Below are positions 1 through 8,191 of a DNA stretch of 34,318 nt, piece by piece. Location: NCBI GenBank assembly GCA_040880235.1, contig JBBDIX010000025.1:1-34318 (forward strand), written 5' to 3'. The position numbers and the translations under genes are program-made. The DNA comes from JBBDIX01 sp040880235 (GTDB taxonomy: Bacteria > Actinomycetota > Nitriliruptoria > Nitriliruptorales > Nitriliruptoraceae). Within the stretch, counting starts at the first letter, position 1, and each line of letters begins with the position of its first letter. The notes below the pieces were generated by a model. That model was not told the origin of the DNA. It worked only from the letters and a program-made list of their open reading frames with translations, and ran no database searches.

Positions 1-806
1 CCGGCGAACACGTCGATGGTCACCGCGATCGTCAGCACCATCGTCGACTCGCGCACGATGCGGCGGACCACGGGAGCGTCGCTGCGCCAGCCGAGCCACA
101 GGGCGACGACGAACGTGACGAGTCCGACGGCGCCGAGCGCGAGCGCCAGCGGTGGAATCCGCAGCACGAGGGTGGCGAGCAGCAGTGCCGGCAGGGTCAC
201 CAGGTCGCCGGTGGCCGTGATGACCGGTGCGCCGACGTCGTCCATGTTCCAGCCGCGACGGTGGGAACGCACGGCCATGCCGACGGTGACGAAGAACAGC
301 ACCAGCGACGACAGCAGCCCCCCGACCAGCGAGATCGCCACGAGCGGGAGCAGTCCGACCGTGGGCAGGCCGATGGCGACACTGATCAGCCAGGCCAGCA
401 GTCCTGCCTGCGCCGACGACGCGAAGCTCAGGATGGTGGCGGCCTCGATCTGTCGGCCGAGATAGCTGTGCCGCCGCAGGTCCGGTGCGAACTCGCCGGT
501 GTGGATCCCGGTCGCGAAGCGTGACCCCAGCGCGCCGAAGATCGACCCACGCATGCCGATCGCGGCAGGGATGAGGGCGAGCAGTCCCGGGATCGCGGTC
601 AGCTGGCCCTCCGCGGCACCCAGCACGACACCGGCGACCACGGTCGCGCACAGCCCGATGCCCAGAGCGCTCGCACCCGCCCGGATGCTGCGGGACTCGC
701 TGGCCCAGTAGGACCGGACCTCGATGATCGGCAGGCCGACCGCGCGGCCGAGGGCCGCGACGGGACGCGGGACCCTCGGCGGCCGGAAACGGCGCCGTTC
801 GCCCAC
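1..806 (-). CDS. MgtE/SLC41-type divalent cation transporter, C-terminus cut by window edge
   Basis: This is an integral membrane transporter, probably for Mg2+ or another divalent cation. The minus-strand translation carries the MgtE membrane-domain signature PAAIGMRGSIFGALGSR at about residues 80-96 and a DDVGAPVITATGDLVTLPAL-like stretch at about residues 191-210, the usual conserved helix ends of that domain. Several hydrophobic segments alternate with short loops. No N-terminal regulatory or CBS domains precede the membrane part, as in SLC41-like and duplicated-MgtE actinobacterial proteins. The start is the GTG at 806, the only start codon after an in-frame TAG at 837-839; the ribosome site is weak. 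About 268 codons are visible and the rest lies beyond base 1. It follows the TIGR03089 gene on the same strand after 93 bases. The family call is firm; the ion is inferred. Confidence 0.85.
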   Translation of the reverse strand, partial: MGERRRFRPPRVPRPVAALGRAVGLPIIEVRSYWASESRSIRAGASALGIGLCATVVAGVVLGAAEGQLTAIPGLLALIPAAIGMRGSIFGALGSRFATGIHTGEFAPDLRRHSYLGRQIEAATILSFASSAQAGLLAWLISVAIGLPTVGLLPLVAISLVGGLLSSLVLFFVTVGMAVRSHRRGWNMDDVGAPVITATGDLVTLPALLLATLVLRIPPLALALGAVGLVTFVVALWLGWRSDAPVVRRIVRESTMVLTIAVTIDVFA

Positions 807-899
807 CTGGATGCCTTCGATCGACCGTCGGGGAGACTAGTGGCCGCTGCCTCCAGCGAGCCCGGGCGGACCCGTCCGGACGGGCTGACCCCGGTCACG

Positions 900-1592
900 T
901 CACAGCCAGACGGCGACGCGTTCCCGATCCGCGGCAGCGCGGTCCACGCCGTCGACGATGACGGTGGCGGCCAGCGCCACGAACGGACGCAGGCAGACGG
1001 CCACCAGCGCATCCACACCGCCCAGGGTCGCGGTGTCGACCCCTGCGGTGCCGCGGCCCTGCTGGTCGGCGAGTGCGAGCACCTCGGTCACCGTGTGCGC
1101 CGATCCTGCCCCGTCGACGGCGACCTCGAGCCTGCGGGGCGGAGGCGGCTGGTCGGGAAAGGTCTGCACGGCGGTGACCCACGCGTCCAGGTCCGGGTCG
1201 GTCGGTGCGCCGGACAGGGTGTCGCCGACCCAGAGCACGTCACCGGCGTGGTGGTCGCGTCGAGACTCGTGCGCCACCACCACACCGGACGTTGGTTCGG
1301 GATCGACCGTGACCCCGGCCCACCACGCTGCGAGGCACACCGCTGCCGTGGTCCACGACAGTGGCAGGTCGACACCGAGCGTGTCCCCGGGTTCGAGTTC
1401 GAGGTCCCACATGAGCAGGTGGGCGCCCTTGGCGGCCCACTGGGCGAGGGACGCCGCCGACTGCTCCTCGCGTCCGCGCGCGGAGAGCACCGTCACGGCC
1501 GGGGCATGCCCGCGCAGCTCCGCGGCCGTGCGCACGGCGTCGGGAATCGTCGACGGGGCCGGCCGGTCGGGGCCTCGGGCGGACAGCTGCAC
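900..1592 (-). CDS. TIGR03089 family protein (adenylate-forming-enzyme-like fragment)
   Basis: This 230-residue protein resembles the actinobacterial TIGR03089 family, which sits next to the LCP/rmlD locus (Rv3268 in M. tuberculosis). The segment WDLELEPGDTLGVDLPLSW, followed by a hydrophobic stretch and WWAGVTV at about residues 62-96, resembles the N-terminal part of AMP-binding (acyl-CoA synthetase) domains. The later catalytic motifs of that superfamily are absent, so it is probably not an active ligase. The start is the GTG at 1592, where family-like sequence begins; the frame stays open further upstream (to 1790) but that part is low-complexity. The gene diverges from the LCP gene at 1774, with a 181-bp region between them. 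Its function is unknown. Confidence 0.75.
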   Translation of the reverse strand: MQLSARGPDRPAPSTIPDAVRTAAELRGHAPAVTVLSARGREEQSAASLAQWAAKGAHLLMWDLELEPGDTLGVDLPLSWTTAAVCLAAWWAGVTVDPEPTSGVVVAHESRRDHHAGDVLWVGDTLSGAPTDPDLDAWVTAVQTFPDQPPPPRRLEVAVDGAGSAHTVTEVLALADQQGRGTAGVDTATLGGVDALVAVCLRPFVALAATVIVDGVDRAAADRERVAVWL

Positions 1593-1773
1593 GGCGTGCC
1601 GATCGACGGCTGCGGGGTCGGACCGGCGGCCCCGAGGGCCGCTGGACGGCGATGGTAACGTGCGGTTGATTCGCCGATCCGACGCCACCCACGCAGCGAT
1701 CCGGGGGTCCGCGCCGGTCGGACCTGCACGTGGGTGACGTTCGCCGCCTTCGATCCCGAGGTGTTCGCCGCCC

Positions 1774-3036
1774 GTGGCCGTTCCCCGCAACCTGTCGATC
1801 CGTCGAGGTCACCAGCGTCCGTGGCTGCGCCGCGTCGTGGTCGTCGTGCTGGCGTTGGTCGTCGCCGGTCTGCTCTGGGCGCTGCTGCTGGGCGCACTGT
1901 GGGGTTACGCGTGGGTCCGGCTCGGCGGCATCGACCTGCGGTCGCTCGACGGTGACGTGGAGCCGCTGGGGATCGACGGGGCGGTCGCACCTACGGGCAC
2001 CACCAACCTGCTGGTGTCCATGACCGCGATGCGAGATCCCACGCGGCCCCTGGAGCCGGCGCTCATGGCTCCCGTCGCACTGCTGCAGATCGGGGGCCCC
2101 CGCGCGGACCCGGTGGTACTCCTCCTGCCCACGGACCTGTCGGTGAGCGTCGACGGGCAGGGCCAGATGACGCTGGCCGACATCCAGGTGTCGGGCGGCT
2201 CTGACCTGCTGATGCGTGCGATCGTCGACTACACCGGGGTGCGGGTGGACCACGTCGTCAGTGTCAGTGTCGAGGCCCTGCCGCGCCTGGTCGACGCCGT
2301 CGACGGGATCGAGCTGTGCCTTGCCGACGGGTGCCGGGCCGTCACCGGCGCCCAGGTCGCCGCGGGCCAGTTCGACGCCGACCCCGTGCACGTGGTGCGG
2401 ATCGTCGCCGGCGCCGTGCACGGGGTCGCGCGTGCCTTCGACGGGGCGTCGATGTGGCTGGCCCCGCTGACGGCAAAGCGCGCGGTCGACGTCGTGGCGG
2501 AGCAGATCGAGACGGACGTGAGCCTTCGTGGTCGGTCGCTGCTCGACCTGGCGGAACAGCTCGCGCAGCCGGTCACGCCGGTCATCGACGTCGTGCCGGT
2601 GCTGCGTCATCCCCAGACCGGTGCGGTGGTCCCTCTCGACGAACCAGCCGAGCTTCGCTTCCAGCACCTGCGGGAGGGGACGGTTCTGGAACCCGGCGAC
2701 GTCGAGGCGGAACTGCGTGCACTCGTGCTCCGCAACGTGTCCATCGCGGTGTTCAACGGGGCCGGCATCCAGGGACTGGCCGCCTCGGTGGAGGAGCGGC
2801 TCCGGGATGCGGGTGTTCCCACCGTCGGCACCGGCAATGCCCCGACGTTCGCGCAGGACCGCTCGCTCGTGACGTACCGTTCTGGCGACGATCGCCTCGA
2901 ACTGGCCGCCATCCACGTCGCGGAGCTCCTCGGTGACGTGGACCTCGAGGCCGTCGATCGCCCTCCGACCTTCGAGGGCGAAGAGGTGGACATCGCGGTC
3001 ACCGCTGCCGCGGACCTGGTGGAGGACGACGCGTGA
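1774..3036 (+). CDS. Degenerate LytR-CpsA-Psr (LCP) protein with LytR_C domain
   Basis: A 420-residue membrane-anchored protein. Residues 18-48 form one transmembrane helix, residues about 70-300 follow the LCP fold (LLMRAIVDYTGVRVDHVVSV, then LVDAVDGIEL near 172-181), and residues about 320-386 are a LytR_C domain (VSIAVFNGAGIQGLAASVEE). Compared with the LCP gene that follows, the catalytic signatures are lost. The DSR motif is replaced by SMTAM at 82-86, the SLPRD motif reads LLPTD at 117-121 so the Arg is Thr120, and the YxRSR motif is absent. It is therefore probably not a working glycopolymer ligase and may be a partner or regulator. The GTG start at 1774 has GAGGTG about 10 bases upstream. 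Its TGA overlaps the next GTG (GTGA). Confidence 0.8.
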   Translation: MAVPRNLSIRRGHQRPWLRRVVVVVLALVVAGLLWALLLGALWGYAWVRLGGIDLRSLDGDVEPLGIDGAVAPTGTTNLLVSMTAMRDPTRPLEPALMAPVALLQIGGPRADPVVLLLPTDLSVSVDGQGQMTLADIQVSGGSDLLMRAIVDYTGVRVDHVVSVSVEALPRLVDAVDGIELCLADGCRAVTGAQVAAGQFDADPVHVVRIVAGAVHGVARAFDGASMWLAPLTAKRAVDVVAEQIETDVSLRGRSLLDLAEQLAQPVTPVIDVVPVLRHPQTGAVVPLDEPAELRFQHLREGTVLEPGDVEAELRALVLRNVSIAVFNGAGIQGLAASVEERLRDAGVPTVGTGNAPTFAQDRSLVTYRSGDDRLELAAIHVAELLGDVDLEAVDRPPTFEGEEVDIAVTAAADLVEDDA

Positions 3037-4219
3037 CCGAGGTAGCACCCGAGCCCTGGGAACCCCCTGTCGAGGGAGGCCGACGCATGGGTCTCGGGGG
3101 ACGTCTGGGCATCGCGGTGTCGGTGGTGGCGCTGGCGGCGGTGGTGGCGTTCGCGACGACGGCGACGATGATGGTCCAGCAGGCCGAGGCGAGCCTCACG
3201 CGGGTACCCCTCGACCAGCTCGACGTGGTCACGGAGGCGTCCAACGCGCGTCACTTCCTGGTCGTCGGGTCCGACTCGCGTGACGGGCTGCAGGACGAGG
3301 AACGCTCGGAACTGTCGCTCGGCGCATTCGACGGCCAGCGGTCCGACACGATGATCTACGTCGCCCTGAGCGAGGACCGCCAGAGCATGTCGCTGGTCAG
3401 CCTGCCGCGTGACCTGCTGGTCCGCGACGAGGAGGGTCGACGCCTCAAGCTCGCGGATGCCTATGAATCCGGGCCCAATGCGCTGATCCGGGTCATCCAG
3501 GACAACTTCGGTCTGCCCGTCAACCACTACGCCTCGGTGTCGCTCGGGGGGTTCCTCAAGGTGGTGGAGACACTCGGGGGCGTGACCATCGACGTGCCGG
3601 CGCCGCTGCGCGATGAACGCAGTGGGGCCGACTTCGACGCCGGTCCGCAGCACATGTCCGCGCAGGAGGCACTGGCCTACATCCGTTCGCGTCAGGGAGT
3701 CCGCGCCGACTTCGAGCGGATCGACCGCCAGCAGCGCTTCCTGCTCGCGGTCCTGCGTGACCTGACCGACACGCGGACCCTGGCCGACCCGCGGCGTGTC
3801 CTGCAGCTCGTCGACGACGTCGCCTCCAACGTCACCACCGACGAGGGCCTGAGGCTCGGAGAGATGTACGGGCTCGCGGACGAGGTGCGCCGCGTGGTCG
3901 CCGGGGGGATCCCGATGACGACGGTGCCTTCGTACACGCGGACCATCGACGGTGNNNNNNNNNNNNNNNNNNNNNNNNNNNNNNNNNNNNNNNNNNNNNN
4001 NNNNNNNNNNNNNNNNNNNNNNNNNNNNNNNNNNNNNNNNNNNNNNNNNNNNNNCGTGCCACCGAGGTGTCGCGGGTGTTCGAGGTCGACGGGTTCGAGC
4101 AGGAGGCCCGCTGGGTGGCCGCGACGCTGGGTGTCGAACCCGAACCCCTGCCCGCCGGCGTGGAGGCTCCCACCGATGCGCGTGCGGTGGTCTCCGTGGG
4201 CCTCGACGCACGGTCGTAG
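3033..4219 (+). CDS. LytR-CpsA-Psr family glycopolymer transferase, interrupted by an assembly gap
   Basis: LCP enzymes move lipid-linked glycopolymers such as arabinogalactan or teichoic acid onto peptidoglycan outside the membrane. The N-terminus has one transmembrane helix at about residues 24-44. The catalytic motifs are intact: VVGSDSR (77-83), RSDTM (103-107), SLPRD (123-127), YIRSR (216-220) and DFERIDRQQ (226-234). The reading frame enters a 100-N gap at 3955. Beyond it, frame 4055-4219 encodes a natural-looking C-terminus (TEVSRVFEVDGFEQEARWV) that stops at TAG 4217-4219. That frame differs from the one before the gap, so the true gap length is not 100. The other post-gap frame, which would run to 4232, is Arg/Pro-rich and looks like a shadow. 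GTG 3033 overlaps the upstream TGA. Confidence 0.85.
3955..4054. other. Assembly gap, 100 Ns
   Basis: Exactly 100 Ns, the conventional size for a scaffold gap of unknown length. It lies inside the second LCP gene, and the coding frames on its two sides are not in register. Confidence 0.98.
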
Positions 4220-4228
4220 GAGGCAGAC

Positions 4229-5110
4229 GTGAACGTCCTGGTCACCGGGGCGACCGGACAGCTCGGGCGTGCGCTGTGCCACGCATTCGCCGACGACACG
4301 GTGACCGCGGTGAGCCGTGAGGACCTCGATGTCACCTCAGAGGCTGGCGTCATGGACGTCGTGTCGTCCGTGCGACCCGACGTGGTGGTGAATGCAGCGG
4401 CCATGACCGACGTCGACGCCTGTGAACGGGATCCCCGGTCCGCACACCGGGTCAACGCGCTGGGGCCGTGGTGGCTCGCGCGGGCCTGTGCCCGGACGGG
4501 CGCCACGCTGGTGACGATCTCCACCGATCACGTCTTCGGCGCCGTGCGGCCCACCGTGCCGCATGGTCAACCCCGGGCGCTCACCGAGTTCGACCCGGTC
4601 GCTCCGGTCAACGCGTACGGGCGCTCGAAGGCGGCCGGTGAACAGCTCGTGCGTCGGACCCTCGCCGCGCACCAGGTCGTGCGGACCGCGTGGCTGACCG
4701 GGGCAGGGTCCACGAACTTCGTGACGGCGATCCTGGCTCGGGCTCGGGCCGGCGAGCCCCTTCGTGTGGTCGATGACCAGTGGGGCAACCCCACGTTCGT
4801 CGACGACCTGGCTCCTGCGATCGTCGAGATCGCCCGCAGCGGTCGACACGGCACCTGGCACCGGACGAACCGGGGCTCGTGCACCCGGCACGAGTTCGCT
4901 CGGGCGGCGCTCGAGACGGCGGGGATCGACGTCCCCGTCGAGGCCGTGACCTCCGACGAGTATCCGACGGATGCCCGACGTCCCGCATGGTCGGTGCTCG
5001 ACGGCACGCACGCGGAACTCTGCGGCCTGCGGGTCATGCCGGAGTGGCGGGACGGGCTCGACCGGTTCGTCGCCGCAGTCGACATCGACGACCGCGGAGC
5101 GCGGCCGTGA
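4229..5110 (+). CDS. rmlD: dTDP-4-dehydrorhamnose reductase
   Basis: RmlD catalyses the last step of dTDP-L-rhamnose synthesis, the NAD(P)H-dependent reduction of dTDP-4-dehydro-L-rhamnose in the cytoplasm. The 293-residue protein has the Rossmann motif VTGATGQLG at 5-13, STDHVF at 98-103 and the short-chain dehydrogenase Tyr/Lys pair YGRSK at 130-134, all usual for the family. The GTG start at 4229 has AGGAGG ending 7 bases upstream, just after the LCP stop at 4219. The gene sits directly before a WbbL-like rhamnosyltransferase, the same pairing as Rv3266c-Rv3265c in M. tuberculosis. RmlA, RmlB and RmlC are not in the window, so they must be encoded elsewhere. Confidence 0.92.
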   Translation: MNVLVTGATGQLGRALCHAFADDTVTAVSREDLDVTSEAGVMDVVSSVRPDVVVNAAAMTDVDACERDPRSAHRVNALGPWWLARACARTGATLVTISTDHVFGAVRPTVPHGQPRALTEFDPVAPVNAYGRSKAAGEQLVRRTLAAHQVVRTAWLTGAGSTNFVTAILARARAGEPLRVVDDQWGNPTFVDDLAPAIVEIARSGRHGTWHRTNRGSCTRHEFARAALETAGIDVPVEAVTSDEYPTDARRPAWSVLDGTHAELCGLRVMPEWRDGLDRFVAAVDIDDRGARP

Positions 5111-6042
5111 CCGGCCCCGCCGTGGTCGTGGTCACCCACGACTCCCGAGACGACGTCCTCGGATGCCTGGCGACGATCGACGACGCCTCGGAGGTGGTCG
5201 TCGTCGACTGCGGGTCGACCGACGGGACACCCGACGCCGTGCGTGCGGCCGATCGGCGGGCACGGGTGCTCGAGCTCGACAACGCAGGGTTCGGTCGGGG
5301 AGCGAACGCCGGGGTCCGCGCCGTACGCCATGCACCGGTCGTCGTCGTGTGCAACGCCGACGTGCGGTTCGGCCCGGGAGCGATCCGCCGATTGCACCAG
5401 GCGTTCGCGGCCCCGGACGTCGGAGCGGCCGGGCCGCGGGTGTGCTATCCGTCGGGGGAGTCCCAGGCCTCGGCACGCCGGGTTCCCGGGCCCGCGGTGA
5501 TCGTCGGCCACGCGTTGCTCGGCCGCGCATGGCCGACGAATCGGTGGACGCGGGCCTACCACGGCCCCTCCACGTCGGACGGTCCACGCGACGCCGACTG
5601 GCTCTCGGGCTGTGCCGTCGCGCTGAGGCGACGCGCGTTCGACGACGTCGACGGGTTCGACCCCGGCTACTTCCTCTACGCGGAGGACGTGGACCTGGGC
5701 ACGCGGTTGCGCGCGGCGGGCTGGCGGCTGCGCTTCGTCCCGGATGCGCTGGTGACCCACGCCGTCGCCGGTGCAACGGATCGCCGGCCGTTTCGCCGTC
5801 TGGTGATCCACGCGCGCAGTCTCGATCGCTACCACCGACTCCACCACCGGTCGGTCGCAGCACGCCTGAGTCGTCCGCTGGTCCGTCTCGGACTCGTCGG
5901 GTGGGTGGCACTGTCGGCAGTCGTCCGACGCGTCGGACCCTCGGGTCGAAGTGCCACGGGCGAACGCGCCGGAGGGAGTGACGGGCGGGACGGGCGTGAA
6001 CGGCGGGATGGACGCAGCGCGCGTCACGGGAACGGAGCATGA
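5107..6042 (+). CDS. GT2 family glycosyltransferase, WbbL-like rhamnosyltransferase
   Basis: A cytoplasmic inverting glycosyltransferase of 311 residues that probably adds rhamnose to a lipid-linked glycan; in mycobacteria WbbL makes the rhamnosyl part of the arabinogalactan linker. Visible motifs are VVDCGSTDGTP (32-42), the nucleotide-binding NADV (83-86), WLSGCA (165-170) and YAEDVDLGTRLRAAGW (191-206), whose Glu-Asp pair matches the catalytic base region. The last 35 or so residues are Arg/Gly-rich and likely disordered. GTG 5107 overlaps the rmlD stop (GTGA), and the stop overlaps the next ATG. Rhamnose specificity is inferred from gene order, not from the motifs. Confidence 0.85.
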   Translation: MTGPAVVVVTHDSRDDVLGCLATIDDASEVVVVDCGSTDGTPDAVRAADRRARVLELDNAGFGRGANAGVRAVRHAPVVVVCNADVRFGPGAIRRLHQAFAAPDVGAAGPRVCYPSGESQASARRVPGPAVIVGHALLGRAWPTNRWTRAYHGPSTSDGPRDADWLSGCAVALRRRAFDDVDGFDPGYFLYAEDVDLGTRLRAAGWRLRFVPDALVTHAVAGATDRRPFRRLVIHARSLDRYHRLHHRSVAARLSRPLVRLGLVGWVALSAVVRRVGPSGRSATGERAGGSDGRDGRERRDGRSARHGNGA

Positions 6043-7118
6043 CGGTCAGGGAGGCGATGATCGTTGCAGGGGGCGCGGGCACCCGCCTGCGACCGCTGAC
6101 GGCGGTGACCCCCAAGCCGCTGCTGGAGTTCTGTGGCGATCCGTTCCTGCTCGGGGTGATCCGCCGACTGGCGGCCGTCGGTGTCCAACGGGTCCTGCTG
6201 ATCGTCGGCGCGGACACCCAGCCCTTCGAGGTGCTGTCCGACGCGACCGCGGACCTCGCCGTCGAGATCGAGCTCGTGCCCGAACCGGTTCCGCTCGACA
6301 CGGCGGGCGGCGTGCGAAGCGCGCTCGATCGAGTCAGCGGCACCTTCCTCGTGCTCAACGGTGACGTGCTGACCGATCTCGACCTGACGGCACTGGTGGG
6401 CCACCACCGGGCGCGTGGCTCAGCGGTGACGATCGCCCTCACCCGCGTCGAGGACACCTCGACCTACGGGGTGTGCGTGCTGGAGGACGGCCGCGTGGTG
6501 GGTTTCGTGGAGAAGCCGCGTGCGGGCGAGCTGCCCGGGCACGACACCGTGAACGCCGGAACCTACGTGATCGAGCCCTCGGCACTGGAGCGGTTCCCCG
6601 CCGGACCACTGAGCTTCGAGCGCACCGTGTTCCCCGCGCTGGTCGACGCGGGGGTGCCGGTCGAGGGCGTCGCGACCGACGCGGTGTGGGCGGACCTCGG
6701 GACGCCGCAGCGGATGCTCGGGGGACATCGGCTCGTGCTGGACGGGGCGATGCAGTGGCCCGGGACGTGGGCGCTGGACGGGATCACGGTCCGCGGCACC
6801 GCGACCGTCGACCCCTCGGCGACACTCGTGGCCCCGGTCCTGCTGTGCGACGGCGCACACGTGGCCGCCGGGGCGCGGGTGGGCCCGGGAGTCGTCGTCG
6901 GGCCGGCTGGCGCCGTCGGCCCGGGTGTCGTGCTGACCGACAGTGTGCTGGGTGCAGGTGCACGGGTCGCGGCCTCGGCGGACCGCCTGCTCACCGGTCC
7001 CGGTGCGTGCGTCGAGGTTGGCGCGCGGATCGGACGGGGAGTGGTGCTGGGGGACCACGTGGTGGTGTCTGGAGGCGAGGTGCTCGACGACGAGGCCCGG
7101 CGTCCGGAGCAGGCGTGA
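6039..7118 (+). CDS. Sugar-nucleotide pyrophosphorylase (mannose-1-phosphate guanylyltransferase-like)
   Basis: This enzyme joins a sugar 1-phosphate to an NTP to make an NDP-sugar, probably GDP-mannose. The 359-residue protein has the signature GGAGTRLRPLT followed by PKPLL (11-29), the Mg2+-binding GD at 108-109, FVEKP (146-150) and VNAGTYV (161-167). A left-handed beta-helix of hexapeptide repeats fills about residues 250-350 (GARVGPGVVVGPAGAVGPGV). The position after rmlD and wbbL matches Rv3264c of M. tuberculosis, annotated as a mannose-1-phosphate guanylyltransferase. The ATG at 6039 overlaps the previous TGA. Glucose-1-phosphate thymidylyltransferase cannot be excluded from sequence alone. 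Confidence 0.85.
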   Translation: MTVREAMIVAGGAGTRLRPLTAVTPKPLLEFCGDPFLLGVIRRLAAVGVQRVLLIVGADTQPFEVLSDATADLAVEIELVPEPVPLDTAGGVRSALDRVSGTFLVLNGDVLTDLDLTALVGHHRARGSAVTIALTRVEDTSTYGVCVLEDGRVVGFVEKPRAGELPGHDTVNAGTYVIEPSALERFPAGPLSFERTVFPALVDAGVPVEGVATDAVWADLGTPQRMLGGHRLVLDGAMQWPGTWALDGITVRGTATVDPSATLVAPVLLCDGAHVAAGARVGPGVVVGPAGAVGPGVVLTDSVLGAGARVAASADRLLTGPGACVEVGARIGRGVVLGDHVVVSGGEVLDDEARRPEQA

Positions 7119-7200
7119 CCCTGGCCGATCGACACCGGCGCGGGCGCGAGGTCCCGCGGCATCCTGTGCTAGAAACCGGGGCTGGGGCGCCGGTGACGGT

Positions 7201-7218
7201 CGACGCCGAACGGCGTCG
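7201..7218 (+). terminator. Perfect 7-bp hairpin between the pyrophosphorylase and wzm genes
   Basis: CGACGCC and GGCGTCG pair perfectly around a GAAC loop. No T-run follows, so it could be a transcript-stabilising or attenuating hairpin rather than a classical terminator. It lies in the 172-base space that breaks the chain of overlapping genes, before the exporter genes. Confidence 0.35.
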
Positions 7219-7290
7219 AACCGGGCGATCGCGGGCCGGTGGCCCCGATTCCCGGACACGATGCTCGGCGCCCGATTCCCGGAGACTCCG

Positions 7291-8190
7291 TTGACGAGCA
7301 GGATCGCACCCCCCGAACCGTCGTGGGTTGGTCGGATCGCGGGTCCGGCGCTCACCAAGGTGGGAGACCTGTGGCGCGCGCGGGAGCTGCTCGGTCAGCT
7401 CGTGCGCAAGGAACTCAAGGTCCGCTACAAGAACTCCGCGCTGGGGTTCCTGTGGTCGATGCTCACCCCGGCCCTGATGACGGTCGTGTTCACCGTGGTG
7501 TTCACGCTCGTCGTGCCGATCCCGGTGGACGCCTTCGCGGCGTGGTTCCTCGCGGGATACCTCTACTGGCAGTTCCTCCAGAACTCCTGTCAGGGGGCGA
7601 TCCACTCGATCGTGGAGAACGCGGACCTGGTGAAGAAGGTCTACTTCCCGCGTGAGGTGCTGCCGTTGTCGCACGTGCTCGCGCAGCTCGTGCACCTGCT
7701 GCTCGCCCTGGTCGTGATCCTGCCGTACCTCGTCGTCACCCGGGGCATGGGTGTGATCGTGCACCTGCCGGGAGCGCTGGTCGCGATCGTGCTGCTGACC
7801 GTGTTCGTCGCCGGCGTGGCGATGTGGTTCGCGGCCGTCAACGTCCTCGTCCGCGACCTGCAGGAACTGTTCGTCGTGATCTTCCTCGTCTGGTTCTACG
7901 CGACCCCCGTGCTCTACCCGACAGCGCTGGTGACGGCCGAACTCGGCAGTGGGTCGATCGTGGCGCGCCTGCTCGCCCTGAATCCGATGACGTGGTTCGT
8001 CGAGGCGTTCCGTGCGCCCATGTACGGCCAGGTGCTCGAGGGTGCGAGCACCGAACGGATCGTGTCGACCGCGCCCCAGTGGGCCTCCGGCATGACGCTC
8101 GCGATCGCTGCCGGCTGGGCGGCCGTGGTGTTCGTCGGGGGCTGGATGGTGTTCCTCCGTCGGGCACGCACCTTCGCCAAGGAGGTCTGA
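7291..8190 (+). CDS. Polysaccharide ABC transporter permease (Wzm-like)
   Basis: The membrane half of an ABC-2 type exporter that moves lipid-linked polysaccharide across the membrane. About six hydrophobic helices follow a short cytoplasmic N-terminus carrying the family-typical LLGQLVRKELKVRYKNSALG. Further hallmarks are LVKKVYFPREVLPL and FYATPVLYP. The TTG at 7291 is chosen because GGAG lies 6 bases upstream (299 residues). An ATG at 7261 in the same frame has no ribosome site and would add 10 residues. The gene directly precedes the ATPase gene, separated by 1 base. In M. tuberculosis the equivalent proteins (Rv3783/Rv3781) export galactan and lie elsewhere. Confidence 0.88.
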   Translation: MTSRIAPPEPSWVGRIAGPALTKVGDLWRARELLGQLVRKELKVRYKNSALGFLWSMLTPALMTVVFTVVFTLVVPIPVDAFAAWFLAGYLYWQFLQNSCQGAIHSIVENADLVKKVYFPREVLPLSHVLAQLVHLLLALVVILPYLVVTRGMGVIVHLPGALVAIVLLTVFVAGVAMWFAAVNVLVRDLQELFVVIFLVWFYATPVLYPTALVTAELGSGSIVARLLALNPMTWFVEAFRAPMYGQVLEGASTERIVSTAPQWASGMTLAIAAGWAAVVFVGGWMVFLRRARTFAKEV

Positions 8191-8191
8191 C

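Noticed and set aside
840..1658. A 272-residue plus-strand frame at the left end
   Set aside because: It is antisense to the TIGR03089 gene and has no recognisable motif.
1656..1661. TAACGT as a promoter for the first LCP gene
   Set aside because: It fits TANNNT but has no -35, and TACCAT on the opposite strand overlaps it, so neither could be assigned.
1240..3048. A 602-residue minus-strand frame opposite the first LCP gene
   Set aside because: It joins unrelated low-complexity sequence across the divergent promoter; the TIGR03089 and LCP frames explain the coding signal.
4055..4232. LCP gene continued in its pre-gap frame to a stop at 4232
   Set aside because: The translation is Arg/Pro/Trp-rich shadow and would overlap the rmlD ribosome site; the other frame ending at 4219 is protein-like.
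7170..7175. TAGAAA as a -10 for the wzm/wzt genes
   Set aside because: It lacks the final T of the pattern and has no -35 at the right distance.
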